Shown: positions 1-17,400, numbered from the stretch's first letter. The stretch is DNA of 64,000 bases from Capitulum mitella (GCA_030062745.1 CP099851.1:4833161-4897160), one strand, 5' to 3'. Notes: generated from the sequence alone by a model not told the origin. Numbers and translations: made by a program.

Positions 1-1985
1 CAAACGTGTGCCCCAGCAATCCCTCCCCTCCCCCAATACAAAATCCCGTCCGTGGAGGGGATGGCACCACCCCAGACCGGCAGGACGGGGAATGACAGTG
101 ATGGAGGAACTCACACCACAGCGGCGTGGCGCTCCTTTTAAACAATCATTGCTGCGCTGGTCAGAGCTCACAAAATCAGATTACAACCACCTCCAGTGCG
201 GATATGGCACTGGCGCACGCCCTCTGACGGCGGACTAGAAACCAACACGACCCCGCTCAATCATGACTTAAAGCGATCCCTAAAACCACTCACAACGTAT
301 TCGACCACACCCGAGCAAAAGTATTATCGCTTTATATGCCCTCAGTTTCATTTCAAAAGCTTGAATCAGCCAGAGTTCAAGCTCCCTGTGCCGTTTACAA
401 CGCCGTAATTCGCCAGGTCCACGACTCTCTGGTACAGTTCCACGCGCCACTTCTGTAAAACACGGCCAGCAGACGCAATACGGTCAATCGTGACGCGTCC
501 TGAGATCCACGCCGCGAGGTCGCCTCGTTCTTCGTATAACGGCTGATCCTCTCCCCGCCCACTGTCTCAGCCAAACGACCTCCAAATACGGCCTCCAACC
601 CGCCGACCGGACCGCAAGTCACGTCCCACGGACCCGTTCCAGAGCCCGGCCGCGCCAGCGGCGACACACGTCACACGGTGACGTCATCCCCGGCCGGTGA
701 CGTCACCCACACACTGCGCCGCGGGCCGGCATCTCTGCGGCCGATTTCGGGAAGCGGCGCGCAGAGGAATGCATCAACCGGCCACCTGCAGCGAAGCGCG
801 TTTGGCGTCGGAGAATCGGTCGTCGCCGTCTCCGGCGCGGCCGGCTCCTGAAGGTCTAAAACTGTGGCGACCTTTGGCTCGAGTCCAGGGTCGGAAACGG
901 TGAACTCGGCTCGTCGGAGCCGGTCCAGGCGGCGACGCGCCCGGCACGCCGACCGCCGCCGTTACGTAAGCAATGCCGCTCACGTTCAGACCGCTTCGCC
1001 GGAAGCCGGCCGACTCACGCCAATTAGCATCGGCGATAAACAGCGCATCCGGAGAACGCGGGCCCGGCTGCGCGCTAAACCGGCCAGCTCACGCCCTCTG
1101 CTCGGGGTCACCGAGGGCTCGATTCTGCGCGGGAGCCAGGTTTGCCGAGCCCAGGAACTGGTGGCCCCTTCCTGGCAGCAGGCGGGCAGGCAGAAAGAAC
1201 CGCCCTCCTGCTGACTGGTTATGGTTGTCACAGCACACACAAAACGCCTCAGTGAAACCAGGACCCGCCACTGGGACACTTTTTCGTTTCTGGGATAACT
1301 AGACTGAGAAAACCAGACCTCTAAAGCTTCTTCCTGTTTCTTTATGTCACTTTGCTCGAAACTCGCCTGTTCAGAAAATTCAAATAAAATGTAAAAAGCG
1401 ACTAGAGTTCCAAGTGTTTTTTTTATACACGTCCAACCCAAAACTAAGCGCGCCGCCACATAATAATGCGAATCAGGCCAGCACGACGTGTTTTCTATAA
1501 CAGGAAGGAGAAGCATGTCATGTGATGTTATGGAAAACAGAGCCGGACGGAGGCATTTTGTCCGTGTCGCTTGATAAGCAATGTCTTGTTCGCCATGCAC
1601 GTACAACGAACACCAATCCCTTCCGGGGCTGGAAATTTAGTTTTTTTTTCTTGGTGTCGGAGTACAGTGTTTGTCATGGAGTACAAAATTTTGAAAAGAG
1701 TGATATTGATTTAATTGGCGTTTTTGGTGCAAGTCAGTCATAAAATGTTACCTCCTTCTTAATGAATAAAGACAGTCATCTGCTTGCAGTTAGAAATTTG
1801 TCAACATGCTTATAATGCAGATTTCTGATGGACGCACAAGATCAAACTTTTGGAGTACAAATTTTTTTGAACACAAGTTATCTAGTGTTCTTCGACACCA
1901 AAAACACTTTTTCCACTCTTGATCCCTCCGCATGGATCAAGGATGGAAAATTTATGACAAACATTGTGGCAATATTCTGACAAAT
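1..1985. other. No recognisable gene
   Basis: Mixed composition. The first 1.3 kb is GC- and CpG-rich, then AT-richer from about 1,320. Short open frames occur on both strands but none has a recognisable protein or splice pattern. Two similar phrases beginning ggagtacaaa (about 1,678 and 1,853) hint at an old local duplication. Confidence 0.5.
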
Positions 1986-2023
1986 TTCCAACCTCGATCC
2001 CTCCATATGGATCAAGGTTGGAA
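1986..2023. repeat. Imperfect hairpin
   Basis: TTCCAACCT then GATCC pair with GGATC then AGGTTGGAA around an 8-nt loop, giving 9+5 bp of stem with one internal mismatch. A related phrase (gatccctcc..atggatcaagg) lies about 77 bp upstream, and a 13-bp unit (aactccaggttgg) is repeated just downstream. It may be the edge of an unidentified repeat. Confidence 0.45.
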
Positions 2024-2049
2024 CTCCAGGTTGGAACTCCAGGTTGGAC

Positions 2050-5000
2050 CTCATGAGCTTCTCTCAGGCCCCGAAAACTCCGTGCAGACTTCCATCACTA
2101 CCCAAACCACAGGGAAAAGCCTACGCCGCTGCCAACAACAGCATCAGGAGGAAAAGGAGCTCGCCCACCACCGCGCCGGTAAATCCAGCCCTGCGGCGCT
2201 ATCAACCGTCCCGCAGACAGCCGGGGCCGACCCCACCAGCCGGGGGAGTTCCCTGCTGCACCCCGCGGCACCACTTTCCGGCCGGCTCGCCGCCGGCAGG
2301 CGCCGCACGAGCCCGCTCTCCGGCCGGGCCGACGACGGCGCGCCGCCCAGACCGCCGGCGGCGACGACGGTGACCTCTGCTACTGGCCGACTGCCGGGCA
2401 CGGCGAGCCCTGCCGACGCCGGCACCGCCCTCCGTTACACAACCCAAGTCCGCAGCCGTTCCGCTGGCGGCGGCACCGTTCTCTCCGAAGGAGAAACGTG
2501 GAAGGCAACAGGGAAACAGCGCGCTGCAGCCCAGATTACGTCACCTATCTCGCCGCGCACAGTTTGCAGCACGTCGGCACTTTCTCGTGGGCCGTTTCGC
2601 GGTGATCCGCGGTTTATTCCCCGCAGGAGGTATTGTGGACACGTCGCTCGCCGTCACGTGACGCCAGACCGCGTCACGGCCGTCGCGTCACGCCGAGGGC
2701 CAGACGCTCAGGTGGCTGTTGGTGCGTGATGTCTCGTCTGTGATATCATCAGATTTCGGCGGGAAGTCCTGCGGGTCGTGCAGCGTGGGTGGGGGGCACT
2801 GCTGGGGGGACCGCCGGTCACCTGCCCCCGGCCACATTGTTGGAACCCCGAGCCAGCGGCCACTACGCTGGTGTGGAGGTTTGCGTCGGCCATACTTTAT
2901 CGGGACGCATTTTTCGTGGTGTCAACGACTGCTCACAAAAACAATTGCACTCGGTCTTGGGATTTAAGTCGCCAAAAGCAATGGAGCTTAAGCATACTTT
3001 GAGCGCAGAACAAACATAATCTGAACTTGGAGCACAACGCGAGGCACCTATTCAGTCTGATCCCTTCTTCCTGCGGTCAAATGCCAGCTTGGCGTCCGTC
3101 ATCAACGGTCCGAACTGCTTATCAACCTGCTTCGACTATTCACTGCACAAGGGCGGATCCAGACCATGAGTTAATGGGGGGGTCCAAATGGTGATTTCTC
3201 TCCGGATTTCGGCCATTTTGTTTCGCCGTTTTTGAAAACAGGTATGCGTTTTGAAAATGTTTCGTAAACAGACGAAAAATTACAAGCTTCCGTCTGAAAA
3301 CGGGGACCATAAGACATGTCCGTCCCTTTTCCCGACGAAAGGGGGTCATGGCCCCGATGACTCCCCCCTTCCGATTCGCCAATGTCACTGCGTGCAAAGC
3401 ATCGCTACAGTTAGAAGTGAAATAAAAAACTGTTACCAAACCAAGATCGTCATAAGTTCTGAGTTCTGTTGATTCCATATTCGCCCATACGACCATTTGC
3501 GTAGCACTGCGCGGGCTTTATCTTTTTTTCCCGCATTCATGGCGGCATAAAACGAAGAGTTCAGAACAGTTCGCAGCGAGGAAACGCTCACAGCAAGTCT
3601 CGAACGCTTCCAACGTTTTTCTTTTCCGCCCATCGCCAAGACGAAAGCTGCACTTCACGAGATGCAACACAGGACCTGCAAACGAATAAATACACTGACG
3701 TCCAGCACGTGCATGCCAGGAACAAATCAGTGTCCACGTGCGTTCCCTCCCCCCCCCTACCCCTCTCAGGCCAGGACACGGGACATCACGACTCCAGGGA
3801 GCCTTCCGCACGTCAGCTCATATCCGGTCCATCACAGGAGTTGGCATCTGTCCTACCCTCTGTGCGGGTACGTGGGTATGTGGGTGTGCAAATGTCAGTC
3901 GCCGTCTGTCCGTGTGTGTGGGGGGGGACATGCAGGTGTCCGCCGGCGTCTGCCGCTCGGCCTCGTTAATCCCCGGCGGACCGCTGTCCCAGTCCGGTTC
4001 CCGTTGACCCCTGACCTTTCCAGAGGGGCGGCCAGGTGGCGCGGAGCACGACTCCGTCCCCCCCAGGCGGCCCGGCCAACGGTGCCTCCCACACGGCCGG
4101 CGGGCCGACAGACGCCGCACGGCACGGCTCGGCTCCCGGTCCGCCCCCGGCGCCGCGGACAGCGCTCCACAGCCACTGCCGCCAACGAAGCCGCCAACGA
4201 CACCGCCGCCGCCGACTACGCTCTGACGCCCGGCAGCCCATACGGAGCCCCTCCGCTCGCTGGCCGACGGCCGCGGCGACCGCGGCGACCTCTATACGGC
4301 CGACGACGGCGAAGGCGGTGGCGGCGGCGGCGGCGCGCCGCCGCGTCAGATCCACAACATCCATCACGCCGCAGCGGTGCTGCCCGAAGCCCGTAACATC
4401 CATCAGACCGGCGCGTCACTCCGGCGGCGGTCCGCCCGTCACGGCCGCCACAGTCGTCACGGCCGGCCGCGGCGGGCCGGCGCCGTCCGCCCTGCACAGA
4501 GCCGCCGGGCCGGTGGCTCTGTACCGAACACCACCAGCCGGCGTCCAGAGTGGGAGGCCATCGGCGGTCCAACGCAGGCCCGGGGACGGACAGAGGGCTT
4601 CTGACGGGTGATGATGTGAGGACAGAGCGCCTGCGTCGCTCCCCACACAGCGGAGGACTAGCCGGAGAACTGGCCAGGCCGGCACACCACTCTGGTTGTG
4701 ACAGCGAAGGAGAAATGCCACCATCCCCCCAGTCAAGAGACCGCACCTGAGACACAGCCACTGGGGACGTCGACGGGCAATGCAAACAAATCCACTAGAT
4801 CCAGCTGCTCACCACAATTAGGTCCACCCACACGCAGTGATTTTCAATATATTATACCTGCAGAGCTGAAGCATAACTGCTGAAAGGTAGCGGTCTTCAG
4901 ATGAATTTAGATTTTCCACGCCAACATAGATGTATTGGCTTTTTATCAATGGGCATCAAGGACACGCCAGACTATACAAATTACTCTGAATAAGGCAGTG

Positions 5001-7310
5001 TGCATGAGAAGAATAGACAAGACTTCAAACAATTCTGGAAGAACATCCAAAAATCTAACATGAGAAGTTCTTTATAGAACATGGCAGTGATTCAAAATTC
5101 ATGCCGAAATTGCCCAAACTCTTGTTCAACACGCCGTAATGCGCATTGACGTCTGAATGCCAATGGCATTGGTTTCACAGAAAGGATCACGATGTTCCAA
5201 CTACAATCTACCCCACGAGTTCTTAAATTCTCCGACTTATGCCTAGACGCCATACTAAATACACGAGTATGTACGTAAGTTCCAGAAACTTGGCATGTTG
5301 AAATTACAATTGATCTGTGCAGAAAATGCTTTGATGATCAGATCAATCAGTTTCCCATTATTCCAACGGCAACATAATGCCGTCATCCAGCAGGAGATCG
5401 GAAATATCTGGACGATAGTCCAGTCGAATGGATTCGGAAATCGAGTCTTCCGGTCACACTTTATAGCGGAGTATCAATATTATTAAAATTAAGACTCCTA
5501 AACTTATATCAGCAATGTCATTCGGAAATTTCCGGATTAGATATTCTACGGCTCAAACTCCTCAAACGGCCTCAGTAGCCCTGCCAGCTGCTACATCTAG
5601 ACTCCAGCCACCGCACGTGGTGCCCCTTCCGGGCCGCCTCCTGAGAGTCCCGGGTAAGAGGGCAGCCAGTTCCAGACCGTCCCGACTCTCCCCTGTGACA
5701 GGCGGCCGGCCCAGGCCAGATGTGCCCGGACCACGACGCCGGCACGCGCCGCCGAGCGTCTTCAACCGTCAGCGAGGGAGAAACACGACACCGCACCGGG
5801 CCTCCGCCAACAGAGGAGGCGGCCTTTCCGCGCGGCTCGCCCCCCCCCCATTCGGGCCCGTCCGCAGTTGACACACGCCACGGGGTTTGTTGTGCCTGCT
5901 CCGTAATTGCAGACGCGATTTCACGAGTGAACAGGCGCCGAAGCCTAATGGGCCCGGAGCACCACTTGAGCCGGTAATGACGCGTGCTGACGACTAACCG
6001 GCGCGGCCGGCTATTATTGGAGCCTCGGCGGCCGCTGAATCCGACCCGGACCGTGTGCGTATCACCTGGCGGCGCCCGGTCCGCGGGGAGGCGCCCCGGG
6101 CCGCGCCGCGGCCGGCACCGAGCCGGCGAAAGCCGAGCTGCGGACCTCTGCACGCCGGAGAAACGGTCCCAACCGGCGGCGGGTATGCAAATTGCCGCCG
6201 CCCGGCGGTCGGCCGCCCGCCCACAGCCCGGCCGGCGACCGTTTGTCCGCGCGGCAATTACGGCGCGCGGTGTCCGCGGCGGCGCGCACAAAAAACGGCC
6301 GGCGAGGCCAAACCGGCGCGGTGATGGATGATGGTTACCGTCCGGCGAAACCGTCGCTGAAGGTGGCCAGCGCGGCCAGCGACACGGCAGCGGCGTTTGG
6401 TCGGGGAAACCGCTCCAGTTTCTCCGACCCAGCAACGCTGCCTTATCGGCGACTCCAGGCGAGTAGTGTACATTCGTCAATTCGTAGCCGAACATAAGCG
6501 GTAGGGTCCTCCAAATAATGGGCTCCACAGAGCATGAGGCAGTGAGGAATGACAACACAAACTTGTCCCAATCGTCGTTGCAAGCGATTTATCCACTTAA
6601 TCACAAATTCGAACACGAAACGTAACCTTAAGAAGGGAAAAACAAATCGACCTAATGCTCACTGGCTGCCACTTCGTATTCAGAGGCGACCTCCTAATTC
6701 ACATTCGTGTGACGTCCCATGAGACAAATGTTTGGCTTCACATTCGCGAAGGCGCACGCCTCAAAACTGGCACTGTATCCTTCTGCGTACTTCAATTAAC
6801 AGGAAGTTTTCATCGGCGGGACTTAAAGGAACGTTCCGCCTCAAAAACGTCCACTTTTCAAAAACAGACGTCGTCGGTTTGAAAAATGTCCCCGATAACG
6901 TCTGCAGTACTCCTGCTTATGGAACATGTCCAGAAGGTTCAGGAAAACGCAACTGATACAAACTAAATTCTGCAATGATTCGCTGGTACACGTAATGCGG
7001 GCCAGCGTCGGCCCATGAACGCGAGCGTTCGATGGCCGCTCGGCCGCTCGCTGACGTCACGCAACAGCTGTATATAGGACCACGGCCGAATAGGGCGCAC
7101 GGAAAAACCCGAAGAAGATCGCTTACAACTTTAGTAAATGTACAGTTCTGAGACACAACGGTTATTAAATACTGGGTGTTCAGAGGGCAGGAGAGGGCCG
7201 GGAACCCGGCCCAAGCGGCGCTGCGGTGTAAACCAGGAGCATCCATAAACCGGCTCTCCGGCAGTCACCGAGGGCCCGCATCATCCTCTGCCGACCGCTG
7301 CAGATCGCTG
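2050..7310. other. GC-rich CpG-dense region without recognised gene
   Basis: Long stretches are over 65% GC with CpG undepleted, dominated by CGGCC/GCCGG words (2,150-2,700; 3,970-4,700; 5,580-6,450), broken by AT-richer DNA (4,770-5,520; 6,550-7,150). Long open frames occur in several frames and on both strands at once, as expected where stop codons are rare. None gave me a recognisable domain. Confidence 0.5.
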
Positions 7311-7314
7311 ACAC

Positions 7315-7446
7315 CGGCAGCCCGTACCGTCCCTCCGCTGCCGGCAGCACGGGCACTTCAGGACCAGGCGGCCGACACAGCGGCAGCCCGTACCACCCCT
7401 CCGCTGCCGGCAGCACGGGCACTTCAGGACCAGGCGGCCGACACAG
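7315..7446. repeat. Two-copy 66-bp tandem repeat
   Basis: Copies begin at 7,315 and 7,381 with cggcagcccgtacc and differ at a few sites. The 66-bp period is a multiple of three, so the open frames through it repeat in register on both strands. I see no sign that any of them is a gene. Confidence 0.8.
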
Positions 7447-8415
7447 CGCGCTCATCTGAAGGCAGGACACCGGTAGCACGGCGCCGCCAGCGGCTCCGGC
7501 GGCGGGCCGGGCCGCGGCGCGGCCACGTGCCGCGCTCCTGCGGCCGCAGGTGCAGCCCCTCCCTTCAGACAATACGCGCCGCCGACGGCGTCTGGGCGGC
7601 CACAATGCCGCGCTCGGCAGCCGGGCCGAGCAGGAGGGCGGCCGGGCCGGCCGAACCCGACCGGCCGTCCCAACGGACCCTCGGCTGCAGACGGGGACGG
7701 CCCGTGCCCGGCCCTTCATACCCCCGGCTCCCCGGGCAGGAGGCCGCCCTGCCGGAGTCACCGCCAGCAGGAGACGGACAGGGTAGGGAAGGCTGGGGGG
7801 GGGGGGGGCAGGGACGCGTCAGCCGCCGGCGCAGTTCCGCCGTCCCTGTCCGGCAGGCGCACAGCTGGGGCGGCGGACAGCTCACCGCGCGCCGGTGGAG
7901 CCTGACTCCGGCGGAACCGGGACACGCCCCGGCCGGCCCGGCGGGGTACACAGAGCGGCAAACGCGCCCCTCTCAACGGCCAGACGGTGCACTGATCGCG
8001 CCATGCCCAGTCCGTCCTATCCTTTTGCGCCGCGATCATCTACGGGTGTATATACGCGAGTATCTACGCGATTACCCCAAAAATGGACCTTTTGAATCTA
8101 TTAAACCCGACGCACATCCCAGAAGCCGGAATTCCAGAATTCAGACACCACATAACTCCCCAGGGACGTCCCCATTCGCAGAGCCGGTCGCCGCCGGTGT
8201 CCGGCGGGCTGCGGGGCGCCGCGCCAGCCCGCGCCGGGAGCTGCGCCAGCTCGCGCCGGGAGCTGCGCCAGCTCGCGCCGGGCAGCCTCGTGACACGGCC
8301 GGCCTGGTTTCTCCGCCGCCGCCGGGCCGGCCCGCCGAACGCGGCCGTAAATCGGCCGGCTCGGCCCGCTCAGCGTCGCCGGCGCGCTGGCCGGTCGCGC
8401 GGCCGCCGTTCATCT

Positions 8416-8695
8416 TGTTCCGCGGACGGCGGTGTGGGCGGCAGCGCTCCCGTGTCGGCTCTCCAGACACTAGCCGTCGGGCCGGACGGTCTGTTTTGTT
8501 CAGCAGACGGTGATCTGGGCGGCAGCGCTCCCGTGTCGGCTCCCCAGACATTGGCCATCGAGCCGGACGGTCTGTTTTGTTCAGCAGACGGTGATCTGGG
8601 CGGCAGCGCTCCAGGGTCGGCTCCCCAGACACTGGCCGTCGGACTGGACGGTCTGTCTTGCTCAGCAGACGGTGATCCGGGCAGCAGCAGCAGCT
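8416..8695. repeat. 81-bp minisatellite, about 3.4 copies
   Basis: Copies start near 8,417, 8,498, 8,579 and 8,660 with the phrase gttc(a/c)gc(a/g)gacgg. The period is 81 bp, so a 27-residue repeat appears in frame on the plus strand and a different one on the minus strand. Differences between copies are not concentrated at third codon positions, so I treat this as non-coding. Confidence 0.8.
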
Positions 8696-8699
8696 CCAC

Positions 8700-10640
8700 A
8701 GAGGCTGGGCGGAGAGACTAACGGCCGAACGGTGGCATTCGTTCCAGCCGAGGATGTCTGGGTACTGGCCGCGACACATCCGAACGGCGAAACCGCAGAG
8801 GGCGTCAATCGGGCAGACGGCACACCGACTACCAGGCAGACCCAAACCAGACCCGGACCCAGACCAGGCACACCCAGATAGTCCAGAGCGGCCAGACGAA
8901 GGCCGCTCTGTCCCGGCCAGGCCCCCATCAGCCGGGAGAGGCCGCGACCCGTGCAGCCCGGCCTGGAACCGGGGCGCCGCCGGCCGGTCCAGATGTCGCC
9001 GGAACTGGGACCTCCGCCGACCCGGCCGACTTGGCTCGTGTTTCACAACGGAAAGGCTTATCGAGCGAGGGAAACGCCGGGAGAAAGTGGTCATTAATAA
9101 AACAATAATGTTCGAGCTGGCTCTCGACAAACATTGTGCTAATGGTTTTAATGGCACATGATGTTCTGCTCGGGTGAAAAATGAGCGCGTCCAGGCGGCG
9201 CTTCGGATGACATCGGCAAACCTCGGCTGGGACGGGCCAACGTTCGTCAGATTCGAGGTCAGCACGCAGATTCAGTGTCCTCGTGATGGTCTCGCCTTCA
9301 CCTGTGGCTTCGATTACCAGCCCTCAGCAGCTCCATGAGGGATAACGTCCTTGTATGATCAACTATTTTCACGTCATTCGCTTCTCTGCAAAGCCTGTCC
9401 GGCTCTTAGTCTACCGCCCGGCGGTTCGCCCGACTGTCGCAGCTAAATTTTCTCCAGCACGTGACCCTCCGCGTGGCTTTGCCGCTGATGAACGTCCCTG
9501 GCAAAACCCTCTAGCGTATCGTTCTAGCGTACCCAACACCAAAGTGACGAGAAGAAAACCGCGCATCATTCTGTTCACCAGACAGCATGTACAGACAGCG
9601 TTCACAAGCCTACACCTCCTCCCCCTCCCAACAAGCACAGCTACAACTGAGCTGAGAGCAGTTACCCGAACCTGGCAGTAAAATGCCCGCCGCCACCGTC
9701 GCAGCCCAGTGACTCCACCGGACCAGTGTCGGCCGACAGACGGGGGTCTTCCGGGTCTTCCGGGGGGGGGGGCACAAACGACCGACGCCTCCGGCGGCGA
9801 GAATTCGCCGGCCCACCGACGTCCACGGCCGGCCGGCCGCCCATCACATTAACGAGATAATGGCCCGCTCCGTTTAATTTCGATGGCCAGAAGTGTTTTA
9901 CGCCGGCAGCGGTCCCAATAAAACGGCCTCCGACACCGCCCGTTTCCGCAGACGACAATAAAACCAGGGTCGACGGCAGACGGCCGTCCAGAGGCGGGGC
10001 CCCCATTTCCCACGCCTTCAGCCTCGCCGAGAACTGGTCGGAGGCGTTCAAAACGGCCCGCGTGGTCGCTCGATGGGCATTATTGGCTCCCCTCCGCCCG
10101 CCAAAAGCGAACGTTGACGACAGCTGTTTGTGGGGTAATACGCGGATGATTGGATGCCAACCACGCCATCCGCCCTTAAAGTTAACTGTCCGAACTCAAA
10201 ACTTACCGAGATACTAACGAAGAACGACTTCAAATTTAGCCATCCTTCACAATGCTCGATAAACAGCTATCCACCACATTACACGTTACATCTGCAACAT
10301 ACCGTCATCACGTAAATTACTGAATGCATCGCACACAGCCCGTTGACGACGTTCATGACGTACAAACCCATTACAACCAAAATTTCTAAACTGTGACCGA
10401 AAATGCCATGGGATGTCCAATGCTGAGTAACGGGCAAAGCCGACCTCAGTCATTTCTAGACAAAGACATACGAGATAGCTGGAGCCATCCAACTACGCAA
10501 GCTGAACCTCTTATCCGGCGAGCACAATCGACAAAGGTCAAGTGGCCGCCGTCAGCAATGCGCGCCACAGTCGTCCACAAACGCCACCGTCGCCCGGCGA
10601 GATCGCAGCGAACGGCCAGGGTTTTCCGCCGCAGTCAGCT
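8700..10640. other. No recognisable gene
   Basis: GC-rich to about 9,050 and 9,680-10,050, otherwise mixed. No domain, splice-bounded exon, RNA gene or mobile element was recognised. A 9-bp G run lies near 9,765. Confidence 0.45.
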
Positions 10641-10644
10641 GACG

Positions 10645-11540
10645 GAGCCGGCCGCCACAGGGCAGCCTGCTGATAGAGCCGGCCGCCACAGGGCAGCCTG
10701 CCGCAGACAGACTGCCGTCACAGCCAGGCCAGTCACAGCCTGCCACCGCGGCAGGGCCGGCTGATAGAGCCGGCCGCCACAGGGCAGCCTGCCGCAGACA
10801 GACTGCCGTCACAGCCAGGCCAGTCACAGCCTGACACCGCGGCAGTCAGCTGACAGAGCCGGCCGCCACAGGGCAGTCGGCCGCAGACAGACAGGCCGTC
10901 AGAGCTGCCACCGCGGCAGACAACTGACAGAGCCGGCCGCCACAGGGCAGCCTGCCGCAGACAGACAGGCCGTCAGAGCTGCCACCGCGGCAGACAACTG
11001 ACAGAGCCGGCCGCCACAGGGCAGCCTGCCGCAGACAGACAGGCCGTCAGAGCTGCCACCGCGGCAGGGTCGGCAGACGGAGCCGGCCGCCACAGGGCAG
11101 CCTGCCGCAGACAGACTGCCGTCACAGCCAGGCCAGTCACAGCCTGCCACCGCGGCAGTCAGCTGACAGAGCCGGCCGCCACAGGGCAGTCGGCCATAGA
11201 CAGACAGGCCGTCAGAGCTGCCACCGCGGCAGACAACTGACAGAGCCGGCCGCCACAGGGCAGCCTGCCGCAGACAGACTGCCGTCACAGCCAGGCCAGT
11301 CACAGCCTGCCACCGCGGCAGACAGCTGACAGAGCCGGCCGCCACAGGGCAGCCTGCCGCAGACAGATTGCCGTCACCGCCAGGCCAGTCACAGCCTGAC
11401 ACCGCGGCAGCCAGCTGACAGAGCCGGCCGCCACAGGGCAGCCGGCCGCAGACAGACAGGCCGTCAGAGCCTGCCACCGCGGCAGACAACTGACAGGGCC
11501 GGCCACCACAGCGGAGCCGGCCACAAAAGGACAGACCGTC
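10645..11540. repeat. Complex minisatellite with about 11 cores
   Basis: The core ggccgccacagggcag recurs about eleven times (near 10,652, 10,680, 10,768, 10,860, 10,934, 11,010, 11,086, 11,174, 11,250, 11,336 and 11,428). Two unit types alternate. The longer, about 88 bp, contains tgccgtcacagccaggccag. The shorter, about 75 bp, has caggccgtcagagctgcc instead. Both end in a gccaccgcggcag segment. The array stays open on the minus strand for 274 codons (10,899-11,723), but both unit lengths shift frame, so a conserved protein repeat is unlikely. Confidence 0.85.
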
Positions 11541-15724
<4,184 letters not shown>

Positions 15725-16055
15725 ACGGCCCACCACCCACGCCACGGACCAGCCCGTCACCGGCGCCGAATTCGGCCACAGGCACGCTCTGCCAGCGCGT
15801 GATCTGATGCTGTTGTGGCTGCCCGTCGGAACCAGAAAAGGCAGAAACAGCAGCATGCACGCCGGCCGAGGTCAATGAACCGAAACGGCATCCGTTCACG
15901 GCGGGCTCGTCGCTAGCTCTGCCAGTCTTCGACGATGGAAAGACGGTGATCAATAAACACGGGTTTTCCTTGCACGATGAACGAAGCCCATCGAAGGCTT
16001 CCATATTCCACACACTATCTCCACCATGACTGGCCGATGCCCGGTTCGAAATCCA

Positions 16056-16090
16056 ACCAGGATGTGCGACACAACGTCGCACATCCTGGT
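16056..16090. repeat. Perfect 15-bp hairpin, 5-nt loop
   Basis: ACCAGGATGTGCGAC, loop acaac, then its exact reverse complement. No poly-T tract or gene sits beside it. The function is unknown. Confidence 0.85.
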
Positions 16091-16190
16091 AAAACGAGCT
16101 CCACTTCTCCCTTTCCGCTCTGCCTATCGGGTCTCGTCTGCTAAAAATCCTGAAGCCCGACGGCAAGCTCCTGAGCACGGCAACGACACA

Positions 16191-16264
16191 TTGGTCTGCA
16201 AAGACCATTGCCAATGGTCTGCGCATAATGTCTGCCAATGGTCTGCCAATGGTCTGCCAATAAT
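16191..16264. repeat. Short tandem repeat (tggtctgccaa-like)
   Basis: Four to five irregular copies of a roughly 11-20 bp unit containing tggtctgc, with partial self-complementarity (tggtctgcaaagaccattgcca). A second short array built on cacgg(t/c)cacggcgtcacg follows at 16,430-16,495. Confidence 0.65.
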
Positions 16265-16584
16265 GCCATAACCCTGCATTTCGCCCTTCCCGTCGGGCCA
16301 GAACATTACGAAACCGGCGGCGCAACCCGTGACGGCAGTGGGCCCAAATCCTGACGACTGGGAGAGCAGTCGGCCATCTCCAGCCGCCGTCCTGCGACGT
16401 CTGCGTCCGTGCTCGCCGACCGGCCGACCGTGACGCCGTCACGGGTCACGGCGTCACGAGCCCGCCCCGTCACGGTCACGGCGTCACGACACAAGGCGCG
16501 TCCTCATCCTTCACCGGCGCCGGCGCCGGGTCAGCAGGTAGCGGCGAACGGCCCCTTTTACTGGATCAGCCCGGCGTGACGCCG

Positions 16585-16588
16585 GGAT
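16585..16588. other. Target-site duplication GGAT (low-coordinate side)
   Basis: GGAT directly abuts the LTR end at 16,589 and is repeated directly after the opposite LTR end at 26,356-26,359. A 4-bp duplication is usual for Ty3/gypsy integrases. Confidence 0.85.
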
Positions 16589-16932
16589 TGTAGCGTTACG
16601 CCCGTTCCGCTCTCCGTCCGGTCTGCTGTAGTTGTCCGAATGCTGATGATCGTCTTGTTGTTTGTCTGCGAGGCACTAGACATTCGGGTTTTCGGATTCG
16701 ACGCTGTATTGCAACTTGCAGAGCAGCGGACAGCAGATAACAGCGGAGAATAGCGGAGAACAGCGTAGTGCAGTGTAATCTAGCGGTAGGACCTTGATCC
16801 GCGTTGTGAATTTGGAAGATAACCGAAGCGGGAACTCACGGTCGAGAGAGAGCAGAGCAGAGCAGAGTGGTGTCGGCGATGGCGGGCCGGCTAGCAAGTC
16901 CAGAATCCATGACGTGGTCTGGGGGTTACAAG

Positions 16933-16939
16933 TTTTATA
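16933..16939 (-). promoter_or_regulatory. TATA box of the 3' LTR copy
   Basis: TATAAAA on the minus strand, the same position as in the 5' LTR. If used, this copy would drive transcription out of the element into DNA below 16.6 kb. Confidence 0.6.
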
Positions 16940-17267
16940 CCTGGCCCGGGTGTGACGTAGAAGTGTGACGCGATGGTGAAGAAGTAAGTGACGTGTTGTG
17001 TGTTGGCGAGTTGTGATTGGCTGAGTCCGATGGAAGGTTCTAGAAGCTTTTGGGGATGAGGCTGGGGTGTGAGCGCGTGACCGGTGCGTGGTTGGTCGTC
17101 TGGCACGTGTCTCTATGCGGGCCTTGTGTCAACTTGCAAAAGATAAACGGCTGGCTGGTCTGGGAGTGGTGAGGCAAACATGTATGATTAATTGCTCTGC
17201 TTTGGTAGTTAAAGCGCACGGAAGCAGCGTCAGGAATGCGGTCACATCAACAGAATCACGCAGGCTC

Positions 17268-17400
17268 ATCTCGCGGGCGCAGCGACGAAATCAATGTCTC
17301 CTCGCGGACACAGCGACGAATTCGTGCAGTACAATTGCTACAATATCTCGCGGGCTACAATATCTCGCAGCGGTCAATATCTTCTCGCGGGCGCAGCGGC
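17268..17400 (-). repeat. U3 repeated motifs
   Basis: The beginning of U3 holds four irregular copies of tctcgcgggcgcagcg and two of ctacaatatctcgc (plus-strand reading), duplicated at 26,200-26,332 in the other LTR. Repeats in this position often bind transcription factors in LTR elements. That role is inferred here. Confidence 0.6.

Noticed and set aside
7176-8721. Long plus-strand open frames of 445 and 212 codons
   Set aside because: Equally long frames exist on the minus strand. The region is over 70% GC with few stop words, and the repeats are in register by period length. No domain recognised.
10645-11540. CRISPR-like array
   Set aside because: Repeats are adjacent units without unique spacers of constant length, in animal DNA. 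This is a minisatellite.
16676-16897. 73-codon minus-strand frames in both LTRs
   Set aside because: Their start is TTG, not ATG, and they overlap the leader ORF region in another frame.
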